A stretch of 64,000 bases of DNA, taken from Alloalcanivorax marinus (GTDB lineage Bacteria; Pseudomonadota; Gammaproteobacteria; Pseudomonadales; Alcanivoracaceae). The stretch covers positions 20,778 to 84,777 of the forward strand of contig NZ_JADDOL010000018.1 of NCBI RefSeq assembly GCF_016906305.1. Reading direction: 5' to 3'. Positions within the stretch are counted from its first letter, which is position 1. Every line of letters starts with the position of its first letter. This document shows positions 32,234 through 42,128 of the stretch, piece by piece. A program made the position numbers and the translations under genes. The notes under the pieces were generated by a model, which saw nothing but the letters and a program-made list of their open reading frames with translations, ran no database searches and was not told the DNA's origin.

Positions 32234-34129
32234 TTAAGTTTCAACTTTTAACTTCTTCTTTTTTCTTCTCAGGAATCTTCCCGGATCCAGCGCCTCCAGC
32301 AATGGCCCGTCCGCCGGGGGCGGCGCGTCGCTGATGCGGTCGGCCAGGATCTCCGCGCACAGCGGCGTGCCGGTGAGGCCGCGGCTGCCGTGGGCGATGT
32401 TCAGCCACAGCCCGGGCAGGGCGGTGGAACCGTCCCCGTCCGGGTCCGGCAGGGGCCCGGTCAGGGGCAGAAAGTCGGTGCTCTGGCAGCGGAAGCCCAC
32501 CCGCCGTTCGACCACCTGGATGGCGTCGCCGCCCAGTTCCGCCCAGCGGTCCGGCAGGTACTGGCGCAGCTGGGCCAGGTTGGCCCGGTCGTCGTCGTCC
32601 CGGGGCGCCGGGTCCCCATCGTGCAGATCGAAGGTGGCGCCCACGCAGTGCAGTCCGTCCAGGGCCGGTGTCAGGTAACCGCCGTGGCAGCGCGCCCGCT
32701 CCCAGGCGGCGCTGGCCGCGGTGGCCCGGCAATAGCTGACCTGGCCGCGAATCCGTTTGAGCGGCAGATCGCCCAGTTCGCGGCCCGACACCTCCAGATC
32801 GCGGGCGGCGCCGGCGGTGGCGATGACGATGGCATCGGCGGTCCGCTCACTGCCATCGTCGAGCACCGCCACGGCGGGGGTGCCGGGGCGCAGCCCGCCG
32901 AGTGTACGGCGCTCCACGGTAATGGCCGGGTGGTCGAGCAGGGCGGCGCACCAGGCCGGCGGGTTCAGGTAGCCACCGCCGCGCAGTTCGGCGCTGTGTT
33001 CGCCGGCCACCAGCAGGGTGTCCGGCCAGGCGCCGCTGTCGGCGGCGGCGCGGATCTTGGCGCTCTGCTTGTCGTCCACGTAGTGCTGGACCACGCCGTT
33101 CAGAGCGCCCTGGCCGTGGCCCGGGAAGCGGTACCGGCGCAGCCAGCGCAGGGCGTGGCCGTAGCTCAACTGATAGAACCGGTTCTGGGCGGTGAGGTGG
33201 GGGCTGGGGGTGCTGTAGACCACGCCGGCCCGGTTGCCGGAGGCGCCCCGGGCGATGCCCGCCGGGTCCAGCACCGTCACCTGCCAGCCCCGTTCCGCCA
33301 GGGCCCGGGCGCTGGTGGCGCCGGCCAGCCCGGCCCCGGCCACCAGGGCGGTGCCCCGTCGCAAGGTGGCGGGCCGCCAGGGCGGATCGCCGGCTTCGCT
33401 CCGCTCGCCCACCACCATGTGCCGTTTATGGCCGAAGCCGTCGATCCGGCGTACCCGGAAGCCGGCCTCCTGCAGGCCCCGGCGCACGGCGCCGGCGGCG
33501 GTGAACGTGGCCAGGGTGGCGCCGGGGCGGCTGTGGGCCGCCAGCGCCCGGAACAGGGCCGGCTGCCACATGTCCGCGTTGCGGGCCGGCGCGAAGCCGT
33601 CCAGAAACCAGGCATCCACCCGGGCCGGGCACAGCCGCCACAGCGGCTCCGCCTCGCCCAGCATCAGGGTCAGGCTGACGTTGTCCGCCAGCCACAGGCG
33701 GTGGCAGCCCGGCGATGCCGGCGGGTACTGGTCGCGCAAGGCGTCGCACAAGGCCGCCCAGCGGGACTCACCGTCGGGCGCCGGCCAGGCGGCCAGGGCC
33801 CGCGCCAGGTCGTCGCCGCCGAGCGGGTGCTTTTCCACCGAGAACAGGTCCAGCCGCGCCCCCGCCGGCGCCCGGGCCAGGAACAGGTCGGCGGCCAGCA
33901 GCATGTTCAGGCCGGTGCCGAAGCCGGTCTCGCCGATCACGAACAGGTCGCCATCGGTGAGGGCGGCGAAGCGTTCCGGCAGCCGGTTGCCGTCGAGAAA
34001 CACATAGTGGCTTTCGGCGCGGCCGTCCTGGCGCGAGAAATAGGGGTCGTCGTAGTCGGTGGCCACCGGCGTGCGGTCCTGCCAGTGCAGGCGCGCGGGG
34101 CGGATCGGGGCGAAATCGCCGATGGACAT
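32234..34129 (-). CDS. mnmC: Bifunctional tRNA (mnm5s2U34) biosynthesis protein MnmC
   Basis: 631 residues. The N-terminal ~240 residues are the methyltransferase half: DYDDPYFSRQDGRAESHYVF, GETGFGTGLNMLLAADLFL, and DAWFLDGFAPARNADMW. The C-terminal part is a FAD-dependent oxidoreductase beginning at LVAGAGLAGATSARALAERG (~residue 263). The oxidase half removes the carboxymethyl group from cmnm5U34 and the methyltransferase half methylates it with SAM, finishing the wobble base of several tRNAs. The extreme C-terminus (KKKKLKVET) is encoded by an AT-rich repeat word. It diverges from the AEC transporter with ~80 bases between starts. Confidence 0.95.
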   Translation of the reverse strand: MSIGDFAPIRPARLHWQDRTPVATDYDDPYFSRQDGRAESHYVFLDGNRLPERFAALTDGDLFVIGETGFGTGLNMLLAADLFLARAPAGARLDLFSVEKHPLGGDDLARALAAWPAPDGESRWAALCDALRDQYPPASPGCHRLWLADNVSLTLMLGEAEPLWRLCPARVDAWFLDGFAPARNADMWQPALFRALAAHSRPGATLATFTAAGAVRRGLQEAGFRVRRIDGFGHKRHMVVGERSEAGDPPWRPATLRRGTALVAGAGLAGATSARALAERGWQVTVLDPAGIARGASGNRAGVVYSTPSPHLTAQNRFYQLSYGHALRWLRRYRFPGHGQGALNGVVQHYVDDKQSAKIRAAADSGAWPDTLLVAGEHSAELRGGGYLNPPAWCAALLDHPAITVERRTLGGLRPGTPAVAVLDDGSERTADAIVIATAGAARDLEVSGRELGDLPLKRIRGQVSYCRATAASAAWERARCHGGYLTPALDGLHCVGATFDLHDGDPAPRDDDDRANLAQLRQYLPDRWAELGGDAIQVVERRVGFRCQSTDFLPLTGPLPDPDGDGSTALPGLWLNIAHGSRGLTGTPLCAEILADRISDAPPPADGPLLEALDPGRFLRRKKKKLKVET

Positions 34130-34208
34130 GATGGGGCGGTCTCCTCACACTACGCCGCTCGATGGGGCGGGCCGGCGGTGCCGGGCGCGCCGGGGCGGAG
34201 ATAGTAGC

Positions 34209-35087
34209 ATGCTGGTAAAAATCTGGGCGGTGATGGCGCCGGTGCTGGCCTGCGCCGGCATCGGTTTTTTCTGGGGCCGCAGCGGCCGGCCCTTCGACAT
34301 GCGCATGGTCACCGCCCTGGTGACCACCGTGGCCACCCCCTGTCTGATCGTCGCCACCCTGGGCAAGAGCGATCTGGATCTGGCCGCCCTGGCGCGGGTC
34401 ACCGGCCTGTTCCTGGCGGTGCTCACCGTCACCGGGCTGGTGGCCTGGCTGGCGCTGCGGCTGTCCGGTCGTCCCCTGCGGGTGTTCCTGCCGTCGATGA
34501 TGTTCCCCAACACCGGCAATATGGGTTTGCCGCTGTCCATGCTGGCGTTCGGCGACCACGGCCTGGCCCTGGGGCTGGCCTGGATGATGCTGACCTCGGT
34601 GGTGCAATTTTCCTTCGGCCTGGCCGTGGTCAGCGGCCAGGGCTTGTCCTGGAAGCTGTTCCGGCACCCGATTCTGGTGTCGGTGGTGATCGCCGTGGCC
34701 ATGGTGCTGTTCCGGGTGCGCCTGCCGGAGTGGCTGTTCAACAGCGTGCAACTGATCGGCGACCTGACCATCCCGCTGATGCTGATTACCCTGGGCGTGT
34801 CGCTGTCGCAGTTGCGGGTGCGTCACGCCGGACCCGGCGCCGCTTTCTCGGTGCTGCGGCTGGTGCTGGGGTTCGCCGCCGCCTGGCTGGTTTGCGAACT
34901 GGCCGGGGTGGAGGGCGTGCTGCGCGGTGTGATTCTGATCCAGTCCACCATGCCGGTGGCGGTGTTCAACTATCTGCTGGCGCAGACCTACCGTCAGGGC
35001 CCGGAGGAAGTGGCCGCCATGGTGGTGTTTTCCACGCTGCTGTCGTTCCTGACACTGCCGCTGCTGCTGGCGGTGGCCTTGCCCTGA
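34209..35087 (+). CDS. AEC-family transporter (auxin efflux carrier-like permease)
   Basis: 292 residues from ATG 34209, with GCGGAG upstream; longer in-frame reading is not needed. About ten hydrophobic segments make two inverted five-helix halves. Family landmarks are TTVATPCLIVATLG and MMFPNTGNMGLPLSMLAFGD, where NTGNMGLP is the typical helix-breaking motif. PVAVFNYLLAQTY is near the end. AEC proteins export or import organic anions. The substrate is unknown and the neighbours give no hint. Its last 94 bases overlap the converging lipoprotein gene. Confidence 0.9.
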   Translation: MLVKIWAVMAPVLACAGIGFFWGRSGRPFDMRMVTALVTTVATPCLIVATLGKSDLDLAALARVTGLFLAVLTVTGLVAWLALRLSGRPLRVFLPSMMFPNTGNMGLPLSMLAFGDHGLALGLAWMMLTSVVQFSFGLAVVSGQGLSWKLFRHPILVSVVIAVAMVLFRVRLPEWLFNSVQLIGDLTIPLMLITLGVSLSQLRVRHAGPGAAFSVLRLVLGFAAAWLVCELAGVEGVLRGVILIQSTMPVAVFNYLLAQTYRQGPEEVAAMVVFSTLLSFLTLPLLLAVALP

Positions 35088-35707
35088 TAGGCGCGGAATT
35101 CCGCCAGCGCCCGCTTGCTCAGCCGCAGTAGCGCGGTGGTGTCCCGGTCCCGGGACGCCGCTTCCAGCCGGATGAAATGCCCCGGCCCGCTGGTCAGCAG
35201 CAGCGTCTCGTAGAGCGGCCGGCGGTCCGGCCGGTTGATCAGCCAGGCGCCGCTGGCGGTGACGTGCCCTTCCAGATCGAACAGGCGCTCGCCGACGAAG
35301 CGGATCGACTGATCGGCGCTGTTGTAGACCCGGTTGACGCGCTGCTGGCGGAGCTGGCCGTAATGGCCGCTGACGATGCGCGTGTCGCTGAGGTCCTGCC
35401 AGCCGCCGGGCAGGCCATAGAGCGTCAGCCGCAGGCGGGTGTCGGCGTTGGCGAACCGCCACTGCCGCCAGCCGTCCTCGCCGGGGCGGCTGACGGTGCC
35501 GTCGCCGTCCAGCCCGGCCAGCCGCGCCGGGGCCCGGTAGCCGTCCAGCCGCGCCGGCGGCGCGCTCACCGCCCGGGGCAGGGTGCCGCCGCCACGCAGG
35601 TCGGGCAGGCCGCGCGGGGCCGGCGTCTGGCAGCCGGCCAACAGGGCCGGCAGCAGCACGGCCAGCAGCCACGGGATAACGGATTTCGGTCCGGCGTTCG
35701 GCAACAT
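34994..35707 (-). CDS. Putative lipoprotein of unknown function
   Basis: 237 residues from ATG 35707, preceded by AGGGGGAATC. The open frame extends far upstream only as antisense of the sensor kinase gene. The signal is WLLAVLLPALLAGCQTP, with lipobox LAGC. The mature protein is beta-rich: ARLAGLDGDGTVSRPGEDGW, WRFANADTRLRLTLYGLPGG, SIRFVGERLFDLEGHVTASG and FIRLEAASRDRD. No family is recognised. The last ~30 residues are low-complexity Ser/Thr/Ala and fall within the 94-base overlap with the AEC gene. The start codon is only 115 bases from the divergent sensor kinase start, so it may share a promoter region. Confidence 0.75.
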   Translation of the reverse strand: MLPNAGPKSVIPWLLAVLLPALLAGCQTPAPRGLPDLRGGGTLPRAVSAPPARLDGYRAPARLAGLDGDGTVSRPGEDGWRQWRFANADTRLRLTLYGLPGGWQDLSDTRIVSGHYGQLRQQRVNRVYNSADQSIRFVGERLFDLEGHVTASGAWLINRPDRRPLYETLLLTSGPGHFIRLEAASRDRDTTALLRLSKRALAEFRAYQGKATASSSGSVRNDSSVENTTMAATSSGP

Positions 35708-35821
35708 GATTCCCCCTGATAATCCAAAAAACCGCGTATGCGGTTCAAGGACCCGGCCATGATAAAGTGCCGGAAAGGCCTTGGCACGCCCCGCCCGGCA
35801 GACGGACCCAGGGGGAGACGA

Positions 35822-38359
35822 GTGGCGGAACGAAAAAAATACCCGGCCATCCTGTTGCTGGTGAGTCTGGTCACCTTGCCCTTTCTGGTGGTGGCGACGC
35901 TGGTGTTCCAGCATCGCTGGGACCGGCACTCCCATTATCTGGCCATGGCCGACGACATTCAGCTGTTCCGCACCGGCATGGCGGTTGTCGCGCCCCTGGA
36001 ACGGGTGCGCGATTTTTCCCCGGTGGTGGCGCGCTCGCCGCTGCCGCCGCTGCAGGAACGCTGGCAGGGCGCCCGCGACCTGACCGAGCTGCGCATGGGC
36101 GCCTTTCTGGAAGCACTCGGTGCACGGTCGGTGCCGGGCCTTCAGGACCACGCACGGGCGCTGCGGCGGGACTGGCGGGAATGGCGTCCGCCGCTGGCGC
36201 TGGACGGCACCGCCGCCGCCTTTGACAGCGTCGAGCAGGTCAACGAGCGGCTTTACGACACCCTGGCGGCGGTGCTCTACATGGCCGACCTGGCCGCCCG
36301 CACCCGCCCGCGCCCCAATGAAGCCCTGTCCCTGACGCTCACCGGCCTGCACGAACTGCGTCGGGAGCTGGGTGTGATCCGGGCGGTGGGCTTGTTTGCC
36401 GCCGCCGGCGACGGTCTGCTCGGCGAACAGGATCGCGACCGTCTGACCCGGGCGGTGGCGCGGCTGGGTGAGCGGCTGCTGTTGGTGGAGGGGCAGGTGG
36501 GGACCCTGGCCACGCGGGCCGACGACAATGCGCTTCGCGAGCGCTGGCGAAGCCTGCGCGCGGAGCTGGCCGACTACCTGATCTGGGCGGATGAGAATCT
36601 GATCCGCACGGTGCCGGTGACGGTGTCCTGGCAGAGGGTGGTGGCGGAAAGCGGCGCCCGCCACGCCGCCCTCAACGGCTTCGACGAAGCGGTGGTGGAT
36701 CTGGCCGCGCGGCTGGTGGCCCGGGGCCAGGAACGGTCGGACTTCAAGACCGCGTGGATGATGGGCGGCCTGCTGTTGCTGTATCTGGGCGTGCTCACCG
36801 CCAGCCTGATGTTCCTGCACCTGGCCGGCCGCGCCATTCGCGGGCGCGCGGAAGTGCGCGCCAAAAGCCAGTTTCTGGCGCGCATGAGCCACGAAATCCG
36901 TACCCCGCTCAACGGCGTGCTGGGGCTGGCGGAGCTGCTGCGCGAAACCAATCCCTCGCCCCGCCAGCAGGATTACATCGGCCTGATCGAGAACGCCGGG
37001 CGCACCCTCAATACGCTGGTCAACGATGTGCTCGATTACTCCAAGCTGGAAGCCGGCAAGCTGGAACTGGAGATCGACGCCTTCGACCCGGCGGCGGTGG
37101 TGATCGACTGCGCGCACATGTTCAGCCTGCCGGCCAGCGACAACGGCGACCTGGTGCTGGTGGACGTGGCCCCGGATCTGCCGGCGGCGGTGCGCGGTGA
37201 CGCGCCCCGGCTGCGCCAGATTCTTACCAATCTGATTTCCAACGCGGTCAAGTTCACCCGCCACGGCTGGGTGCGGGTGAGTGCCGGCTGCCAGCCCCTG
37301 GACGAAGGCCGGGTGATGCTGACCTTCGTCGTGGAGGACAGCGGCCTGGGCATGAGCAAGGAGGAGCAGCACCGCCTGTTTCAGCATTTCAGCCAGGCGT
37401 CGGCCTCGGTGGCGCGGCGCTTCGGCGGCACCGGGCTGGGCCTGTCCATCAGTCAGGAACTGGTGCGTCTGATGGGCGGCGACATCCAGCTGCGCAGCGC
37501 CCCAGGCCAGGGGGCCCGCTTCCAGTTCAGCCTGCCGATGCCGGTGGAAACGCCGCCGGTGCCGATGGCCGACGCCGGCCGCGAGCCGGCGCTGGTCTGG
37601 GATCAGGTCGGTAATCTCAAGGCGCTGCTGGCCGGCGACGCACGCTTTGATCATGTCACCGTGGTCACCGGTCTGGCGGCGGTGCGCGAGGCCCTGGCCA
37701 ACGCCCCGGTCGCCCATTTGCTGGTGCACGGCGTCACCGACGGAGTGCTGCTGGACCAGGGGCTGGCGCCGGCGCGGCGGCGCAGCGCCGGCTTCCGCCC
37801 GGTGCTGCTGTGCGGCATGCGCGAGAGCGGTGAGGTGGTGATGCGCGACGACATCACCCTGGTGCGGCGGGCGGTGCTCACCGTGGCCGAGCTGCAGCAG
37901 CTGCTCAGTGACAGCGGTCCCGGGCGGGTGCCGTTGATCGCCCAGCGCGAGCCGGAGGAAGCACGCAGTGGTCTGCGCGTGCTGGTGGCGGAGGACAACC
38001 CGGTGAATCAGATGGTGACGCGGGGCTATCTGGAGCGGCTCGGCGTGCCCGGCCCGGTGCTGGGCGACGACGGTCGTCAGGCCCTGGACCGGTTCGCCGA
38101 GGGCGGCGGCGCCTACCGGCTGGTGCTGATGGATCTGGATATGCCGGTGATGGACGGCTTCGAAAGCGCCCGCCGGATGCGCGCCCTGGAACGGGAAAAC
38201 GGCTGGCAGCCGGCGGTGATCCTGGCGCTCAGCGCCCACGTCATGCCCGAGTACGCGCGCCGCATCAAGGAGGTGGACATGGACGGGCAGTTGATCAAGC
38301 CGCTGACCCTGAGCGCCATGCAGGCGGCCCTGCATCAATACCTGAGCGGCCCGCCCTAG
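35822..38359 (+). CDS. Hybrid sensor histidine kinase/response regulator
   Basis: 845 residues from GTG 35822, chosen because AGGGGGAGACGA lies right in front of it. A first membrane helix (AILLLVSLVTLPFLVVATLV) and a second near residues 309-336 (MMGGLLLLYLGVLTASLMFL) bracket a ~270-residue periplasmic helical sensor. Then come HisKA with His357 in ARMSHEIRTPLNGVLGLAEL, the HATPase with NLISNAVKFTRHGWV and FGGTGLGLSISQELVRLMGG, a degenerate receiver-like segment (about 590-700), and a C-terminal receiver with Asp771 in LVLMDLDMPVMDGFESARRM. No HPt domain or separate regulator gene is adjacent, so its phosphorelay partner is elsewhere. The signal is unknown. Confidence 0.92.
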   Translation: MAERKKYPAILLLVSLVTLPFLVVATLVFQHRWDRHSHYLAMADDIQLFRTGMAVVAPLERVRDFSPVVARSPLPPLQERWQGARDLTELRMGAFLEALGARSVPGLQDHARALRRDWREWRPPLALDGTAAAFDSVEQVNERLYDTLAAVLYMADLAARTRPRPNEALSLTLTGLHELRRELGVIRAVGLFAAAGDGLLGEQDRDRLTRAVARLGERLLLVEGQVGTLATRADDNALRERWRSLRAELADYLIWADENLIRTVPVTVSWQRVVAESGARHAALNGFDEAVVDLAARLVARGQERSDFKTAWMMGGLLLLYLGVLTASLMFLHLAGRAIRGRAEVRAKSQFLARMSHEIRTPLNGVLGLAELLRETNPSPRQQDYIGLIENAGRTLNTLVNDVLDYSKLEAGKLELEIDAFDPAAVVIDCAHMFSLPASDNGDLVLVDVAPDLPAAVRGDAPRLRQILTNLISNAVKFTRHGWVRVSAGCQPLDEGRVMLTFVVEDSGLGMSKEEQHRLFQHFSQASASVARRFGGTGLGLSISQELVRLMGGDIQLRSAPGQGARFQFSLPMPVETPPVPMADAGREPALVWDQVGNLKALLAGDARFDHVTVVTGLAAVREALANAPVAHLLVHGVTDGVLLDQGLAPARRRSAGFRPVLLCGMRESGEVVMRDDITLVRRAVLTVAELQQLLSDSGPGRVPLIAQREPEEARSGLRVLVAEDNPVNQMVTRGYLERLGVPGPVLGDDGRQALDRFAEGGGAYRLVLMDLDMPVMDGFESARRMRALERENGWQPAVILALSAHVMPEYARRIKEVDMDGQLIKPLTLSAMQAALHQYLSGPP

Positions 38360-38407
38360 AGCGGTGGTCGCGCCGCGACCCACCGCCGTATCAAAGTCGG
38401 ACAGGGA

Positions 38408-39643
<1,236 letters not shown>

Positions 39644-39691
39644 GGTGGTCCTCATGGCGGTGGCGCGAAGAACGTAGGGATCATCAAGGTG

Positions 39692-39744
39692 GCGATACTG
39701 TCGATCGCGATACTTTTGATCGCGATACTGTCGATCGCGATAGT
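39692..39744. promoter_or_regulatory. 15-base tandem repeat, candidate operator array
   Basis: GCGATACTGTCGATC (39692), GCGATACTTTTGATC (39707), GCGATACTGTCGATC (39722) and a partial GCGATAGT (39737). Each junction makes an ATCGCGAT palindrome. ACTGTCGATCGCGATAGT (39727-39744) has inverted arms ACTnTCG/CGAnAGT. It lies 49 bases upstream of the oxidoreductase start and 79 bases upstream of cmoB. Confidence 0.65.
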
Positions 39745-39822
39745 GTGCCCCGACTGGCGCGGTCCGTGCGGGCCAATCGCGCCGTGTTGCGCGGCCCCAC
39801 CGGCGTGCGGATAATCGCGCCC

Positions 39823-40788
39823 ATGCTGGAAACCTACCTGGATGAACTGAACGCCGGTCTGGCCCCGCTGCTGGGCGAGCACGCCGCGCCGGTCATGACG
39901 CTGAGCCGCGAACGGCTGCTCGACAAGCCCCATGGTGACCTGCCGCGCTGGCGCGCCGCCGTGGACGCCTTGCCCGCCGGCCCGGCGCCCTGCCACCTGG
40001 ACCGCGACACCCTCACCGTGGGCGCCCCCGGCGACGCCGACCCGGAAGCCCTGCGCCGCGCCCTGGAAGGCCTGATGCCCTGGCGCAAGGGGCCCTTTGA
40101 GTTCTTCGGCCTGCCCGTCGATACCGAGTGGCGCTCCGATTGGAAATGGCGGCGGGTGGCGCCGCACCTGTCCGACCTGCGTGGCCGCCGGGTGCTGGAC
40201 GTGGGCTGTGGCAGCGGCTACCACGGCTGGCGCATGCTCGGCGCCGGCGCCGATACCGTCCTGGGCATCGACCCCACGCCGTTGTTCCTGATGCAGTATC
40301 TGGCGGTGCGCCGCTACGCGCCGGCGGCGCCGTTCTGGTTCGCGCCTCTGCGCATGGAGGAACTGCCCGCCGATTCCCGGGCGTTCGATACGGTGTTCTC
40401 CATGGGCGTGCTCTACCACCGCCGGTCGCCCCTGGACCATCTGATGGAACTGGCCGGCGCCCTGCGTCCCGGCGGGGAGCTGGTGCTGGAAACCCTGGTG
40501 GTGGAGGGCGACGGCCATACCGTGCTGATGCCGGAAAGCCGCTATGCGGCCATGCGCAATGTGTTCTTCCTGCCCAGCGCCGCGCACCTGGCGGTGTGGC
40601 TGCGGCGGTGCGGCTTCGAGGCGGTGCGCTGCGTGGACGAGGGCGTGACCACCACCGACGAGCAGCGCGCCACCGAGTGGATGCGGTTCCAGTCGCTGCC
40701 CGACTTTCTCGATCCGCACGATCCCACCCGCACCCGGGAAGGCCACCCGGCGCCCCGCCGGGCGGTGCTGATCGCCCGCAGGCCCTAG
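39823..40788 (+). CDS. cmoB: tRNA U34 carboxymethyltransferase CmoB
   Basis: 321 residues from ATG 39823, close to the E. coli length (323). The Rossmann SAM site is [20 protein letters not shown]. Diagnostic CmoB pieces are [20 protein letters not shown] and [15 protein letters not shown] at the N-terminal side, and [20 protein letters not shown] later. CmoB transfers the carboxymethyl group from carboxy-SAM to 5-hydroxyuridine at tRNA wobble position 34. Its partner CmoA, which makes carboxy-SAM and is next to cmoB in many gammaproteobacteria, is not in this window. The 4-base overlap of its stop with the converging gene shows tight packing. Confidence 0.94.
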   Translation: MLETYLDELNAGLAPLLGEHAAPVMTLSRERLLDKPHGDLPRWRAAVDALPAGPAPCHLDRDTLTVGAPGDADPEALRRALEGLMPWRKGPFEFFGLPVDTEWRSDWKWRRVAPHLSDLRGRRVLDVGCGSGYHGWRMLGAGADTVLGIDPTPLFLMQYLAVRRYAPAAPFWFAPLRMEELPADSRAFDTVFSMGVLYHRRSPLDHLMELAGALRPGGELVLETLVVEGDGHTVLMPESRYAAMRNVFFLPSAAHLAVWLRRCGFEAVRCVDEGVTTTDEQRATEWMRFQSLPDFLDPHDPTRTREGHPAPRRAVLIARRP

Positions 40789-41558
40789 TCCGCGCGGGCG
40801 GTGGGGGCGCCCGGCAGCAGCGACGCCTCCAGCAGATGGTCGATCAGACGCAGCCGGGTGGGTTCATCCAGCCGCCGCAGAGCCGGCGACAGGGCGCGCA
40901 CCAGAATGCCCTCGCCGTGGCGGCTGAGCGTTTCCACCAACTGGCAGAACTGGCGCGGCGGGTCCTGTTTCTCCAGCGGGTCGGGACTGTCCCCTTTGCG
41001 TGGCGGTGGGTGGGCGACGGACGCTTGCGGCGCCGGCCGTTGCCGAAGGCGCAGAGCCCGGCGTGACAGCACCGGGTCCGGACCGTCCTCCTCCGCGGCC
41101 AGCAGACACAGGGTGTCCATCACCAGCTCGCGGATCGGTTCGTGGTGGCCGGGCTCGGCGCTGTCGGTGTCGGCCACATGCACCGCCATGGTGGTGGACA
41201 ATTGCAGCACCCGTTCCGGCAAGGTGAAGCGGGTGTGTTCGAACCAGTCCCTCAGGCGGTGGGCCAGACCCACCGCCCCTTCCACTGAAGTGCCCGGCAG
41301 GCACAGCACCAGATAGCCGCGCTGCCAGGTCACCAGGGCGTCTTCCTGGCGCACCCGTTGTTCCATGGCGCGGGCCAGCTGCCGTTGCAGGGCACGCAGC
41401 TGGTCGCCGCCCAGTTCCCGACCCAGGGCGGTCAGGTCCTTGAGCTGAATCGCCAGCAGAGATAATGGCAGTCGATAGCGCTGGCACAGGGACACCAACG
41501 GTGTCAGCGGGTTAAGACTTTGACTTTGTACGCGGGTGGTGTCCGTCCCGGAGGTCAT
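40785..41558 (-). CDS. Degenerate GGDEF-domain protein
   Basis: 257 residues from the ATG at 41558 ([20 protein letters not shown]); an upstream in-frame ATG at 41609 is less likely. Residues 17-120 follow the outline of a diguanylate cyclase domain: [20 protein letters not shown], then [20 protein letters not shown] and [20 protein letters not shown]. The GGDEF signature itself is replaced by RGYLV, so c-di-GMP synthesis is not expected. The rest is a helical linker and a C-terminal helical segment with no known motif. It could be a c-di-GMP/GTP-binding or scaffolding protein. It converges on cmoB with a 4-base stop overlap. Confidence 0.75.
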   Translation of the reverse strand: MTSGTDTTRVQSQSLNPLTPLVSLCQRYRLPLSLLAIQLKDLTALGRELGGDQLRALQRQLARAMEQRVRQEDALVTWQRGYLVLCLPGTSVEGAVGLAHRLRDWFEHTRFTLPERVLQLSTTMAVHVADTDSAEPGHHEPIRELVMDTLCLLAAEEDGPDPVLSRRALRLRQRPAPQASVAHPPPRKGDSPDPLEKQDPPRQFCQLVETLSRHGEGILVRALSPALRRLDEPTRLRLIDHLLEASLLPGAPTARAD

Positions 41559-41728
41559 ACTGTGATCCCGTGTCGAAGTTATTATTCGCTCCTGCGTTGC
41601 ACGGGCCATCCCTGGCAGTATGTGACACGCATCATAGTAAGTGTTTTGCTAAGCAATACTTCCCATCCGTACCAACGGTTACATTAATACCCGGTTCGGT
41701 TACGAATCGGTTATCGGGGCCGCCATTG

Positions 41729-42046
41729 ATGACCACCGTTCTGCTGACCGCCTTGCTGACCGCCGCCATCACCGTGGCGGTGCTGGCGCTGTGGGCGCAT
41801 TATTTTTTACTCCCCACCCTGCGTCGCCGGCTGCGCGCCGACCTGGAGGAAGAGGCCCGCAACGCCGCGGACCTGATCGCCGCCCGGGTGGAGGAGGCCG
41901 TCAAACGCGGCATCAACGACGGCGTGCGCAATCTGCCGACCCGGGAAATGATCGAGGAAACCAGCCGCAGCCTGGCGCGCACCAGCACCGAAATGGTGGG
42001 CGAGCGGCTGAGCAGGTTCTTTGCCAAGAAAGGGGATCGCGACTGA
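41729..42046 (+). CDS. Small single-pass membrane protein of unknown function
   Basis: 105 residues from ATG 41729. One N-terminal membrane helix (VLLTALLTAAITVAVLALWA) is followed by a charged amphipathic helix region (ADLEEEARNAADLIAARVEE) and a short basic end. No known domain. The stop TGA is supplied by a REP palindrome, so the last residues GDRD are repeat-encoded. A similarly built small protein lies at 44367-44657, on the far side of the DUF445 gene, with the same order of membrane helix, acidic/arginine helix and basic tail. It is not clear that they are homologous. Confidence 0.7.
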   Translation: MTTVLLTALLTAAITVAVLALWAHYFLLPTLRRRLRADLEEEARNAADLIAARVEEAVKRGINDGVRNLPTREMIEETSRSLARTSTEMVGERLSRFFAKKGDRD

Positions 42047-42128
42047 AGCGGAGGGCCGCCCCGTCGCTGCTACGCAACCATGCATCTCGCGGCGGGAGGG
42101 GCGGGGCGGTCCCCCGCTTCAGTCGCGA
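42036..42128. repeat. REP-type inverted pair supplying two stop codons
   Basis: A copy begins at 42036 (TCGCGACTGAAG) and an inverted copy ends at 42128 (CTTCAGTCGCGA). The TGA in the first ends the small membrane protein gene (42046) and the TGA in the second, read on the minus strand, ends the SCP2 gene (42119). Both proteins therefore end in repeat-encoded residues (GDRD and GHRD). Confidence 0.85.

Noticed and set aside
35708..38383. Upstream extension of the 35707 lipoprotein frame across the sensor kinase
   Set aside because: The extension is antisense to a certain kinase gene, and the lipoprotein signal with a good ribosome binding site begins at 35707.
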